Shown piece after piece: positions 1 through 6,074 of a stretch of DNA of 7,269 nt. This stretch comes from an uncultured Variovorax sp. (GTDB lineage: Bacteria; Pseudomonadota; Gammaproteobacteria; Burkholderiales; Burkholderiaceae). Under the pieces are notes generated by a model. That model ran no database searches. It saw nothing but the letters and a program-made list of their open reading frames with translations, and had not been told where the DNA came from. The stretch is from assembly GCA_946478645.1 (NCBI GenBank), contig CAMLCW010000263.1, positions 1-7,269 on the forward strand, in the 5' to 3' direction. How positions within the stretch are numbered: position 1 is the first letter of the stretch; each line of letters begins with the position of its first letter. Made by a program: the position numbers and the translations under genes.

Positions 1-602
1 GCGGCGACCGCGTCAAGGGTCCGATCAAGTCGATCACCGACTTCGGCGTGTTCGTGGGCCTGGCTGCCGGCATCGACGGCCTGGTGCACCTGTCCGACCT
101 CTCGTGGAACGAAGCCGGCGAAACCGCCGTTCGCAACTACAAGAAGGGCCAGGAAGTCGAAGCGATCGTGCTGGCTGTCGACGTCGACCGCGAGCGCATC
201 AGCCTCGGCATCAAGCAGCTCGACAGCGATCCGTTCACCACGTTCACCACCGTGAACGACAAGGGCCAGATCGTGACCGGCAAGGTCAAGACCGTGGACG
301 CCCGCGGCGCTGAAATCGACCTCGGCGAAGACATCATCGGCTACCTCCGTGCTTCGGAAATCTCGCGCGACCGCGTTGAAGATGCCCGCAACGTGCTGAA
401 GGAAGGCGACGAAGTCACCGCCATCGTCGTGAACGTGGATCGCAAGACCCGCAACATCCAGCTGTCGATCAAGCAGAAGGACATGGTCGACGAGCAAGGC
501 GCCATGGCCAACCTGAGCCAGCAGTCGGCACGCGAGAACGCGGGCACGACGAGCCTGGGCGCCCTGCTGCGCGCCAAGCTGGACAACAACGACAGCAAGT
601 AA
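1..602 (+). CDS. rpsA: 30S ribosomal protein S1, C-terminal part (5' end outside window)
   Basis: S1 binds mRNA on the small ribosomal subunit and helps recruit and unfold transcripts, especially those with weak Shine-Dalgarno sequences. The reading frame is open from base 3, giving 199 visible residues of a protein that is usually about 560 residues. Two S1 (OB-fold) repeats are seen. The first begins [18 protein letters not shown] and ends near [10 protein letters not shown] (about visible residues 1-78). The second runs from [21 protein letters not shown] to IQLSIKQKD (about 87-159). By family knowledge these are repeats 5 and 6 of six. A short polar tail ending in NNDSK follows. A strong intrinsic terminator lies 10 nt after the stop and ihfB comes next, the usual proteobacterial order. 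The identification is firm; only the N-terminal part is missing. Confidence 0.97.
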   Translation, partial: GDRVKGPIKSITDFGVFVGLAAGIDGLVHLSDLSWNEAGETAVRNYKKGQEVEAIVLAVDVDRERISLGIKQLDSDPFTTFTTVNDKGQIVTGKVKTVDARGAEIDLGEDIIGYLRASEISRDRVEDARNVLKEGDEVTAIVVNVDRKTRNIQLSIKQKDMVDEQGAMANLSQQSARENAGTTSLGALLRAKLDNNDSK

Positions 603-612
603 GTCGAGTCCG

Positions 613-651
613 AAGACAGAGCAGGCCCTGGGGCCGCTCTGTCTTTTTTTT
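613..651 (+). terminator. Intrinsic terminator after rpsA
   Basis: AAGACAGAGC (613-622) pairs perfectly with GCTCTGTCTT (636-645). An inner GGCC/GGCC stem (624-627 with 632-635) closes a CTGG tetraloop, with a single bulged A at 623. The hairpin runs directly into eight T (644-651). This is a strong rho-independent terminator for the rpsA transcript. It leaves only 27 nt before the ihfB start codon. Confidence 0.93.
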
Positions 652-678
652 CGTCCCCGTTATTTGTTTGCCTGGCCT

Positions 679-1005
679 ATGACCCGCTCCGATCTTGTCG
701 AAGAACTCGCAGCCCGCTTTGCGCAGCTGACGCACCGCGATGCCGAATACGCGGTCAAGACCATCCTCGACGCGATGAGCGACGCGCTCGTGCGCGGGCA
801 CCGCATCGAGATCCGCGGGTTCGGCAGCTTCTCGGTCACGCGGCGCCCGCCGCGCATCGGACGCAACCCACGTTCGGGCGAAAGCGTGCAGATCCCCGAA
901 AAGCGCGTGCCTCACTTCAAGCCCGGCAAGGCCTTGCGCGAGGCCGTCGATGCGCGCACCGCCGAACTCGGCGCCACTGCAACGGCCCCGGACCGGAAGG
1001 CCTGA
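679..1005 (+). CDS. ihfB: Integration host factor subunit beta
   Basis: This is the beta subunit of IHF, a heterodimeric DNA-bending protein that shapes the nucleoid and supports sigma-54 transcription, recombination and replication initiation. The 108-residue product aligns with E. coli IhfB from its first residues ([10 protein letters not shown]). It keeps the DNA-binding arm: [12 protein letters not shown] (42-53, with Arg46) and GRNPRSGE, whose Pro64 matches the proline that intercalates into DNA at the kink. VPHFKPGK (77-84) is also conserved. The C-terminus is about 14 residues longer than E. coli IhfB (94 aa), ending in an Ala/Thr-rich tail. The ATG at 679 is chosen over an upstream TTG at 664 because homology begins there. 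No clear Shine-Dalgarno sequence precedes it. Confidence 0.96.
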   Translation: MTRSDLVEELAARFAQLTHRDAEYAVKTILDAMSDALVRGHRIEIRGFGSFSVTRRPPRIGRNPRSGESVQIPEKRVPHFKPGKALREAVDARTAELGATATAPDRKA

Positions 1006-1028
1006 GCCGCACATGAGGGCAGCAACCG

Positions 1029-1034
1029 TAAAAT
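1029..1034 (+). promoter_or_regulatory. Possible -10 element upstream of lapA
   Basis: TAAAAT matches the sigma-70 -10 consensus at five of six positions in a GC-rich gap, and would start transcription near 1041, just upstream of the lapA ribosome-binding site. No convincing -35 hexamer lies at 17 nt spacing, so this is tentative. If real, it rules out the in-frame ATG at 1033, which overlaps the hexamer. Confidence 0.35.
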
Positions 1035-1056
1035 GCCCCCGGCTACGGGAACGGCT

Positions 1057-1395
1057 ATGAAATACCTCCTGTGGCTGCTCAAGGCAGCCATTTTTTTTAC
1101 GCTCTTCGCGTTCGCGCTGAACAACCAGCACGACGCCACGGTGTACTTCTTCTTCGGCACGCACTGGCGCGCGCCGCTGGTGCTGGTCGTGCTTGCGGCC
1201 TTCGCGGGCGGGCTCGTGGTGGGCGCGCTCGGCATGCTGCCGGGGTGGTGGAAGCACCGCGCCGCGGCGGCCGCGCAGCCGGCTTCCGCCGCGCCGCAAG
1301 TCCAGCCCATGCCGGGCCCGCCCGCCGCGGCCCCCGCGCCGGCGCCGGCCCTTTCCGCCACCGACCTCCCGGCCGCACGTCAACATGGACTTTGA
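1057..1395 (+). CDS. lapA: LapA-domain (DUF1049) inner-membrane protein
   Basis: The product is a 112-residue inner-membrane protein of the lipopolysaccharide assembly protein A family, usually encoded beside LapB. Two membrane segments are visible: about residues 4-21 (LLWLLKAAIFFTLFAFAL) and 41-61 (LVLVVLAAFAGGLVVGALGML). Between them sits the family's NNQHDATVYFFFG stretch. The cytoplasmic tail from about residue 68 is low-complexity Ala/Pro and probably unstructured. The ATG at 1057 is preferred over the one at 1033: GGGA (1047-1050) is well spaced before it and MKYLLWLLK is a typical LapA start. The 3' end overlaps lapB by 11 nt, implying translational coupling. An intrinsic-terminator-like hairpin with eight T lies within codons 6-14. 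LapA's biochemical role is poorly defined; it is thought to act with LapB. Confidence 0.88.
   Translation: MKYLLWLLKAAIFFTLFAFALNNQHDATVYFFFGTHWRAPLVLVVLAAFAGGLVVGALGMLPGWWKHRAAAAAQPASAAPQVQPMPGPPAAAPAPAPALSATDLPAARQHGL
1072..1098 (+). terminator. Intrinsic terminator/attenuator inside the 5' end of lapA
   Basis: TGGCTGC (1072-1078) pairs perfectly with GCAGCCA (1084-1090) around a 5-nt TCAAG loop, followed at once by eight T (1091-1098). It has every element of a rho-independent terminator yet lies within lapA codons 6-14. It could end ihfB transcripts or act as an attenuator that translating ribosomes override. The structure is seen in the sequence; the function is inferred. Confidence 0.6.
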
Positions 1396-2563
1396 TCCCA
1401 GCTGGCTGCTGATCAGCCTGCCCGTCGCCTTCGTGCTGGGCTGGCTCGCATCGCGCTTCGACCTGCGCCAGCTCAAGCTGGAGAACCGGCAGGCGCCCAG
1501 GGCCTATTTCCGGGGCCTCAACTTCCTGCTCAACGAGCAGCAGGACCAGGCCATCGATGCCTTCATCGAGGCCGTGCAGAACGACCCCGACACGCAGGAG
1601 CTGCACTTTGCGCTCGGCAACCTGTTCCGCCGCCGTGGCGAATACCAGCGCGCCGTGCGCGTGCACGAGCACCTGCTCGGCCGCGGCGACCTGAGCCGTG
1701 CCGACCGCGAGCGCGCGCAGCATGCGCTGTCGCAGGACTTCCTGCGCGCCGGGCTGCTCGACCGCGCCGAAGCCGCGCTGCAGAAGCTCGAAGGCACGCG
1801 CTACGAGAACGAAGCACGGCTCGCGCTGCTGGCCATCTACGAGCGCTCGCGCGAATGGACCCAGGCGGCCGAGGTGGCGCGCAAGCTCGACGAGTCCGAC
1901 CAGGCGAGCTACAGCACGCGCCGCGCGCACCACCTCTGCGAGCAGGCCGCCGAGCAGGCGGCCGCGGGCGACCTGGCAGCGGCCGCCCGCCTGCTCGCCG
2001 AAGCCGTAGCCCAGGCGCCGCAGGCGCCGCGCCCCGCCATCGACACCGCCACGCTGCAACTGCGCAATGGCGATGCGAACGCCGCCTTCGACACGCTGCT
2101 GGCGCTGGTCGACACCGCGCCGCTCGCGCTGCCGCTCTATGCCGCGGCGCTGCAGCAGGCGGCCGTGGCGGCACACCGCGAGACCGAGGCGCAGGCACTG
2201 CTGCAACGGCGCTATGCCGAATCGCCTTCGATCGACGTGCTCGAGGCGTTGATCGCACTGGGCGGCGCGCCCCATGCGGCCACGCCGGCCGCCGACGGCG
2301 AGCCGCTCGCGCCGCGCGACGGCTACATCGCGCACCTGGCACAACAGCCCTCGCTCGTGGCTGCGTCGCGCTGGCTGGCCGGCGAGCGCTTCGAACACGA
2401 GCAGTTCCATCCGCAGGTACAGCGCGCGCTCGACCAGGCCACGCGCCCCCTGATGCGCTACCGCTGCGCCGCCTGCGGCTTCGAGGCGCACCAGTACTTC
2501 TGGCACTGCCCCGGATGCCAGGCTTGGGACAGCTATCCGCCGCGCCGCGTCGAGGAGCTCTGA
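1385..2563 (+). CDS. lapB: Lipopolysaccharide assembly protein B (TPR and rubredoxin-like domains)
   Basis: LapB (YciM) is an inner-membrane TPR protein. In E. coli it works with the protease FtsH to degrade LpxC, the committed enzyme of lipid A synthesis, and so sets lipopolysaccharide levels. The 392-residue product has an N-terminal anchor (about residues 6-24, SWLLISLPVAFVLGWLASRF). Helical TPR repeats follow, beginning near AYFRGLNFLLNEQQDQAIDAF. The C-terminal rubredoxin-like metal site has two CxxC pairs at Cys361/Cys364 and Cys375/Cys378 (CAACGFEAHQYFWHCPGC). Length and domain order match the family (E. coli LapB is 389 aa). The start codon lies inside the lapA 3' end, 11 nt before the lapA TGA ends. 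The anchor at the very N-terminus supports this start. That it controls LpxC in this organism is inferred from the family. Confidence 0.95.
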   Translation: MDFDPSWLLISLPVAFVLGWLASRFDLRQLKLENRQAPRAYFRGLNFLLNEQQDQAIDAFIEAVQNDPDTQELHFALGNLFRRRGEYQRAVRVHEHLLGRGDLSRADRERAQHALSQDFLRAGLLDRAEAALQKLEGTRYENEARLALLAIYERSREWTQAAEVARKLDESDQASYSTRRAHHLCEQAAEQAAAGDLAAAARLLAEAVAQAPQAPRPAIDTATLQLRNGDANAAFDTLLALVDTAPLALPLYAAALQQAAVAAHRETEAQALLQRRYAESPSIDVLEALIALGGAPHAATPAADGEPLAPRDGYIAHLAQQPSLVAASRWLAGERFEHEQFHPQVQRALDQATRPLMRYRCAACGFEAHQYFWHCPGCQAWDSYPPRRVEEL

Positions 2564-2656
2564 GCCATATTCCAGCCATGGTTGGGAACAATGGTCACAT
2601 CGGCGGCCGCAAGCGACCGCGCCGTCAACGCACGTCTTTCTGATCCGTTGAACGCG

Positions 2657-2675
2657 CGCCGGCACCTCGCCGGCG
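2657..2675 (+). other. GC-rich hairpin in the comEA leader
   Basis: CGCCGGC (2657-2663) pairs perfectly with GCCGGCG (2669-2675) around a 5-nt loop, ending 19 nt before the comEA Shine-Dalgarno. No T-tract follows, so it is not an obvious terminator. It may structure the mRNA leader or be a chance result of high GC content. Confidence 0.35.
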
Positions 2676-2693
2676 GAAGTTCGATCAACCATC

Positions 2694-2699
2694 AGGGAG
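2694..2699 (+). promoter_or_regulatory. Ribosome-binding site of comEA
   Basis: AGGGAG ends 9 nt before the ATG at 2709. It is a clear Shine-Dalgarno match and fixes the start immediately ahead of the signal peptide. Confidence 0.75.
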
Positions 2700-2708
2700 T
2701 TCAAGATC

Positions 2709-3071
2709 ATGCTGAAGAAAATCTTCGCCGCATTGGCGATGCTGTGTGCCGCCGCCTCTTTCGCCGCGGTCGACGTCAACAAGGCCACGGCGGCCGAGCT
2801 CGATGGCATCAAGGGCGTGGGCCCGGCCATGTCGACGCGCATCCTCGACGCACGCAAGCAAGGCGAGTTCAAGGACTGGGCCGACCTGATGCAGCGCGTC
2901 AAGGGCGTGAAGGACAAGACCGCCGAGAAGCTCTCGGGCGAAGGGCTCACGGTCAATGGCAAGGCGTTCAGCGCGCCGGCCGCCGCGCCCGCGGCCACTC
3001 CGTCCGCTGGCGCGGCCAAGCCCGCTGCCGCAGCGCCCGAAGCCAAGGCTTCCAAGCCCGCCAAGCCCTGA
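2709..3071 (+). CDS. comEA: ComEA-like helix-hairpin-helix DNA-binding protein, secreted
   Basis: This is a small protein with an N-terminal signal peptide and one helix-hairpin-helix domain. In Gram-negative bacteria such proteins bind incoming double-stranded DNA in the periplasm during natural transformation. The 120-residue product starts MLKKIFAALAMLCAAASFA, with probable cleavage after Ala19. VDVNKATAAEL (21-31) and the hairpin GIKGVGPAMSTRIL (33-46) follow, both typical of the HHH_3/ComEA family, and a second hairpin-like stretch lies at VKGVKDKTAEKL (64-75). The tail from about residue 88 is low-complexity Ala/Pro/Lys, and its lysines could add nonspecific DNA affinity. It has its own ribosome-binding site and terminator, so it is probably monocistronic. 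No other competence gene is in the window, and a role in transformation is inferred from the family. Confidence 0.87.
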   Translation: MLKKIFAALAMLCAAASFAAVDVNKATAAELDGIKGVGPAMSTRILDARKQGEFKDWADLMQRVKGVKDKTAEKLSGEGLTVNGKAFSAPAAAPAATPSAGAAKPAAAAPEAKASKPAKP

Positions 3072-3076
3072 ACCGA

Positions 3077-3123
3077 CGCAGCTTCGGCTGCGAGAAACCA
3101 GCCGCCCGCCGAGGCGGCTTTTT
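3077..3123 (+). terminator. Tandem hairpins and terminator after comEA
   Basis: Two hairpins follow the comEA stop codon. The first, CGCAGC-TTCG-GCTGCG (3077-3092), is a perfect 6-bp stem closed by C(UUCG)G, an exceptionally stable tetraloop. The second has AGCCGCC (3100-3106) paired with GGCGGCT (3113-3119) and runs into five T (3119-3123), the terminator proper. It separates comEA from the TRAP operon. Confidence 0.85.
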
Positions 3124-3188
3124 CATGCCCACCGCACGCTGCGCCCGCACCTACGCCGGCCCCGCGTGGCAGGGAAATGCCTCACAAG

Positions 3189-3204
3189 TGGCCCGGAATT
3201 TGCA
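3189..3204 (+). promoter_or_regulatory. Candidate sigma-54 (RpoN) promoter of the TRAP operon
   Basis: TGGCCCGGAATTTGCA matches the sigma-54 consensus TGGCACG-N4-TTGCW at every core position except one (C for A). GG (3190-3191) and GC (3202-3203) are separated by exactly 10 nt, as required for the -24/-12 elements. Transcription would begin near 3214, about 35 nt before the dctP ATG. The site lies after the comEA terminator and before the operon. An activator would be needed; none is encoded in the window. Confidence 0.62.
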
Positions 3205-3240
3205 CGTATGCTGGCCTTCGTTTCACTACTACTTACGTCC

Positions 3241-3246
3241 GGAGAG
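3241..3246 (+). promoter_or_regulatory. Ribosome-binding site of dctP
   Basis: GGAGAG lies just upstream of the ATG at 3250 (GGAG core 5 nt before it). It selects this start, which also begins a signal peptide. Confidence 0.7.
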
Positions 3247-3249
3247 CCC

Positions 3250-4218
3250 ATGAATCACAAGTTCGGCATCGCCCTCGCTGGCCTGACCCTCGGCGCCGCA
3301 GCCTTCGCGCAGACCAAGTGGGACCTGCCCACCGCCTATCCGGCGAGCAACTTCCACACCGAGAACAACATGCAGTTCGCGAGCGACGTCGACAAGGGCA
3401 GCGGCGGCAAGCTCAAGATCACGGTGCACGCCAACGCCTCCCTGTTCAAGGCGCCCGAGATCAAGCGCGCGGTGCAGGGCGGCCAGGCGCAGCTCGGCGA
3501 GATCCTGCTGGTCAACTACCAGAACGAATGGCAGATGTTCGGCGCCGACGGAATCCCGTTCCTGGCCGACAGCTACGACGCGGCCTGGAAGCTCTACCAG
3601 GCGCAGAAACCCGCGCTCGAGAAGAAGCTGGCCGAGCAGGGCATCGTGCTGCTCTACACGGTGGCCTGGCCGCCGCAGGGCATCTTCGTGAAGAAGGAGA
3701 TCGCGTCGGCCGCCGACCTCAAGGGCGTGAAGTGGCGCGCCTACAGCCCCGCCACCGCGCGCATCGGCGAGCTCGTCGGCGCGCAGCCCGTCACCGTGCA
3801 GCAGGCCGAGCTGTCGCAGGCCATGGCCACCGGCGTGATCGAGTCGTACATGTCGTCGGGCTCGACCGGCTACGACACCAAGACCTTCGAATACATCAAG
3901 AACTTCTACGACACGCAGGCCTGGCTGCCGAAGAACGCGGTGCTCATGAACAAGAAGGCTTTCGACGCGCTCGACAAACCTGTGCAGGAAGCCGTGCGCA
4001 AGGCCGCGGCCGACGCCGAGAAGCGCGGCTGGGAACTGTCGAAGAAGAAGAACGTCGAGTACCTCGACCTGCTCAAGAAGAACGGCATGACGGTGCACGC
4101 GCCCTCGGCCGCGCTCAAGGCCGACATGAAGAAGGTCGGCGACACCATGATCAAGGAATGGCTCGAGAAAGCCGGCCCCGAAGGCCAGGCCGTGGTCGAC
4201 GCCTACAAGAAGATGTGA
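3250..4218 (+). CDS. dctP: TRAP transporter periplasmic solute-binding protein (DctP family)
   Basis: This is the extracytoplasmic receptor of a tripartite ATP-independent periplasmic transporter. It captures an organic acid in the periplasm and delivers it to the DctQM membrane unit, which imports it using the sodium or proton gradient. The 322-residue product has a signal peptide, MNHKFGIALAGLTLGAAAFA, with likely cleavage before Gln21. The mature part shows DctP-fold landmarks: the early PTAYPASNFHTENNMQFA stretch, DLKGVKWRAYSP with Arg163 where the family keeps its carboxylate-binding arginine, and GAQPVTVQQAELSQAMATGVIE (177-198). SSGSTGYDTKTFEYIKNFYD and WLPKNAVLMNKKAF follow. Length is normal for the family. 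dctQ starts 21 nt downstream. The substrate cannot be read from sequence; a carboxylate is likely because of the arginine. The gene name denotes the family, not C4-dicarboxylate specificity. Confidence 0.95.
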   Translation: MNHKFGIALAGLTLGAAAFAQTKWDLPTAYPASNFHTENNMQFASDVDKGSGGKLKITVHANASLFKAPEIKRAVQGGQAQLGEILLVNYQNEWQMFGADGIPFLADSYDAAWKLYQAQKPALEKKLAEQGIVLLYTVAWPPQGIFVKKEIASAADLKGVKWRAYSPATARIGELVGAQPVTVQQAELSQAMATGVIESYMSSGSTGYDTKTFEYIKNFYDTQAWLPKNAVLMNKKAFDALDKPVQEAVRKAAADAEKRGWELSKKKNVEYLDLLKKNGMTVHAPSAALKADMKKVGDTMIKEWLEKAGPEGQAVVDAYKKM

Positions 4219-4239
4219 GCCGAGTCCGCACCGCGCCCG

Positions 4240-4749
4240 ATGCGAAAAGCACTCGACTTCCTCTACCACAGCGCCGCCGCCCTGGCGGCGCTTTTCATGA
4301 TCGGCCTGCTGGCGATGGTGCTGCTGTCGATCGTCAGCCGCCAGCTGCATTTCAACGTGCCGGGCATCGACGCCTATGCCGGCTACCTGATGGCGGGCGC
4401 CGGCTTTCTGGCCCTCGCGCACACCCTCAAGCGCGGCGAACACATCCGCGTCACGCTGGTGCTGCAGCATCTGCCGCCCGGCGCGCAGCGCTGGCTCGAG
4501 CGCTGGGCCATGGCGGCAGGTGCGGTGCTGGCGCTGCTGTTCGCCTGGTACAGCGTGCGGCTGGTGCTGCAGTCGCACGAGTTCCATGACATCTCGACCG
4601 GCAACGACGCCACGCCGCTGTGGCTGCCGCAGTTGTCGATGGCGGCCGGCGCGCTGGTGTTCGCCATTGCGGCACTCGACGAGTTCGTGATCGAGTGGCG
4701 CGGCCGCCCGGCCAGGGCCGAGGGTGCGGAGGCGCTGCGCCATGAGTGA
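4240..4749 (+). CDS. dctQ: TRAP transporter small membrane subunit (DctQ family)
   Basis: This is the small integral-membrane partner of the TRAP system, which supports the large subunit and helps dock the binding protein. The 169-residue product has four predicted membrane segments at about residues 12-32, 46-63, 90-110 and 130-150. After segment 2 lies the family's hydrophilic stretch LKRGEHIRVTLV (63-72). The C-terminus is short, charged and Ala/Arg-rich. Size and topology match DctQ proteins. The ATG at 4240 lies 21 nt after dctP and has only a weak Shine-Dalgarno, so re-initiation or coupling after dctP is plausible. The 3' end overlaps dctM by 8 nt (ATGAGTGA). Confidence 0.93.
   Translation: MRKALDFLYHSAAALAALFMIGLLAMVLLSIVSRQLHFNVPGIDAYAGYLMAGAGFLALAHTLKRGEHIRVTLVLQHLPPGAQRWLERWAMAAGAVLALLFAWYSVRLVLQSHEFHDISTGNDATPLWLPQLSMAAGALVFAIAALDEFVIEWRGRPARAEGAEALRHE
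4728..4732 (+). promoter_or_regulatory. Ribosome-binding site of dctM inside dctQ
   Basis: GGAGG lies 9 nt before the ATG at 4742. It decides between that start and non-ATG starts further upstream in the same frame, and supports independent initiation of dctM within the overlap. Confidence 0.65.
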
Positions 4750-6043
4750 CATCGCCATTGCCGGGCTGCTGATCGCGGCGCTGTTCCTCATTCTCGGCAG
4801 CGGCGTCTGGATCGGGCTCACGCTCTCGGGCGTCGCATGGATCGCAATGCAGGTCTTCTCGTCGCGCCCCGCGGGCGACGCGATGGCCGTGACCATCTGG
4901 GGCTCGGCCTCGAGCTGGACGCTGACCGCGCTGCCGCTCTTCATCTGGATGGGCGAGATCCTGTTCCGCACGCGGCTCTCGCAGGACATGTTCAAGGGCC
5001 TCGCGCCCTGGATGCAGAGCCTGCCGGGGCGCCTGCTGCACACCAACGTGGTGGGATGCGCCGTGTTCGCGGCGGTCTCGGGCTCGAGCGCGGCGACCTG
5101 CGCCACCATCGGCAAGATGAGCCTGCCCGAGCTCAAGCGGCGCGGCTACCCCGACGACATGGTCATCGGCACGCTGGCGGGCGCGGGCACGCTGGGCCTC
5201 CTGATCCCGCCGTCGATCATCATGATCGTCTATGGCGTGAGCGCCGACGTCTCGATCGCCCGCCTGTTCATCGCGGGCGTGGTGCCGGGCATCCTGCTCG
5301 CGCTGCTGTTCTCGGGCTACATCATGTTCTGGGCGCTGCGGCATCCCGAGCACGTGCCGCCGGCCGATGCAAAGCTGCCGCTGGGCGCGAAGCTCAAGGC
5401 CTCGCTGTCGCTGATTCCGGTGGCGCTGCTGATCCTTTCGGTGCTCGGCTCCATCTACGCCGGCATCGCCACCGCCACCGAGGCGGCGGCATTGGGCGTG
5501 GTGGGGGCGCTGGTCATCTCGGGCGCGCAAGGCTCGCTCAACTGGAACAGCTTCAAGGAAGCGCTGCTCGGTGCCACGCGGCTCTACTGCATGATGGCGC
5601 TGATCCTCGCCGGTGCCGCCTTCCTCACGCTGGCCATGGGCTACATCGGGCTGCCGCGCCACTTGGCCGAATGGATCGGATCGCTGGGCCTCTCGAGGTT
5701 CCAGCTGATCGCGATGCTCGCGGTGTTCTACATCGTGCTGGGCTGCTTCCTCGACGGCATCTCGATGGTGGTGCTGACCATGGGCGTCATCATGCCGACC
5801 GTGCTCGCGGCCGGCATCGACCCGATCTGGTTCGGCATCTTCGTCGTGCTGGTGGTCGAGATGGCGCAAATCACGCCGCCGGTGGGGTTCAACCTGTTCG
5901 TGCTGCAGGGCATGACGGGGAGAGACCTGCTCTACATCGCGCGCGTGACGCTGCCGATGTTCCTGCTCATGGTGGCGGCGGTGCTCCTCATCTATTTCGT
6001 GCCGCAGCTCGTCACCTGGCTGCCGCAGCAGATGGCACCCTGA
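4742..6043 (+). CDS. dctM: TRAP transporter large membrane subunit (DctM family)
   Basis: This is the channel-forming subunit of the TRAP transporter and carries out ion-coupled substrate translocation across the inner membrane. The 433-residue product is hydrophobic throughout, with roughly 11-12 membrane segments, the usual size for the family. Signature motifs are present: VSGSSAATCATIG (112-124), LGLLIPPSIIMIVYG (151-165, with the Pro156-Pro157-Ser158 turn) and ITPPVGFNLFV (377-387, with Pro379/Pro380). The helix-breaking proline and glycine pairs correspond to the two re-entrant hairpins of this transporter fold. ALPLFIWMGEIL (63-74) is another conserved stretch. The start overlaps the dctQ stop by 8 nt, so the two subunits are translated together. 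No terminator follows; crcB begins 31 nt later and could be read through. Confidence 0.95.
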   Translation: MSDIAIAGLLIAALFLILGSGVWIGLTLSGVAWIAMQVFSSRPAGDAMAVTIWGSASSWTLTALPLFIWMGEILFRTRLSQDMFKGLAPWMQSLPGRLLHTNVVGCAVFAAVSGSSAATCATIGKMSLPELKRRGYPDDMVIGTLAGAGTLGLLIPPSIIMIVYGVSADVSIARLFIAGVVPGILLALLFSGYIMFWALRHPEHVPPADAKLPLGAKLKASLSLIPVALLILSVLGSIYAGIATATEAAALGVVGALVISGAQGSLNWNSFKEALLGATRLYCMMALILAGAAFLTLAMGYIGLPRHLAEWIGSLGLSRFQLIAMLAVFYIVLGCFLDGISMVVLTMGVIMPTVLAAGIDPIWFGIFVVLVVEMAQITPPVGFNLFVLQGMTGRDLLYIARVTLPMFLLMVAAVLLIYFVPQLVTWLPQQMAP

Positions 6044-6074
6044 ACCGCCGCGCCGAGCCGCCGACAATAGGCCG

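Noticed and set aside
1033..1056. An alternative upstream ATG for lapA, adding eight residues.
   Set aside because: It overlaps the TAAAAT box, lacks a properly spaced Shine-Dalgarno, and the added residues (MPPATGTA) do not fit the LapA family start, whereas the ATG at 1057 does.
2572..2585. Near-palindrome CCAGCCATGGTTGG just after lapB.
   Set aside because: It has one mismatched pair and an NcoI-like core that is common by chance. There is no partner site or promoter near it to support an operator.
1097..3064. Long minus-strand open frames opposite lapA, lapB and comEA, and similar ones opposite dctP-dctQ-dctM (3229-5136 and 4451-6193).
   Set aside because: They are shadows caused by high GC at third codon positions. 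The translations are Arg/Ala/His-rich low-complexity sequence with no domains, and the opposite strand carries clear family members.
3182..3212. A sigma-70 promoter for dctP with -10 TATGCT (3207-3212).
   Set aside because: The hexamer matches only four of six positions and there is no -35 element at suitable spacing. The sigma-54 match at 3189-3204 is far better.
3125..3253. A 42-codon open frame after the comEA terminator (MPTARCARTYAG...).
   Set aside because: It starts right at the end of a terminator, lacks a ribosome-binding site, contains the sigma-54 promoter candidate and overlaps the dctP start. It resembles no family I know.
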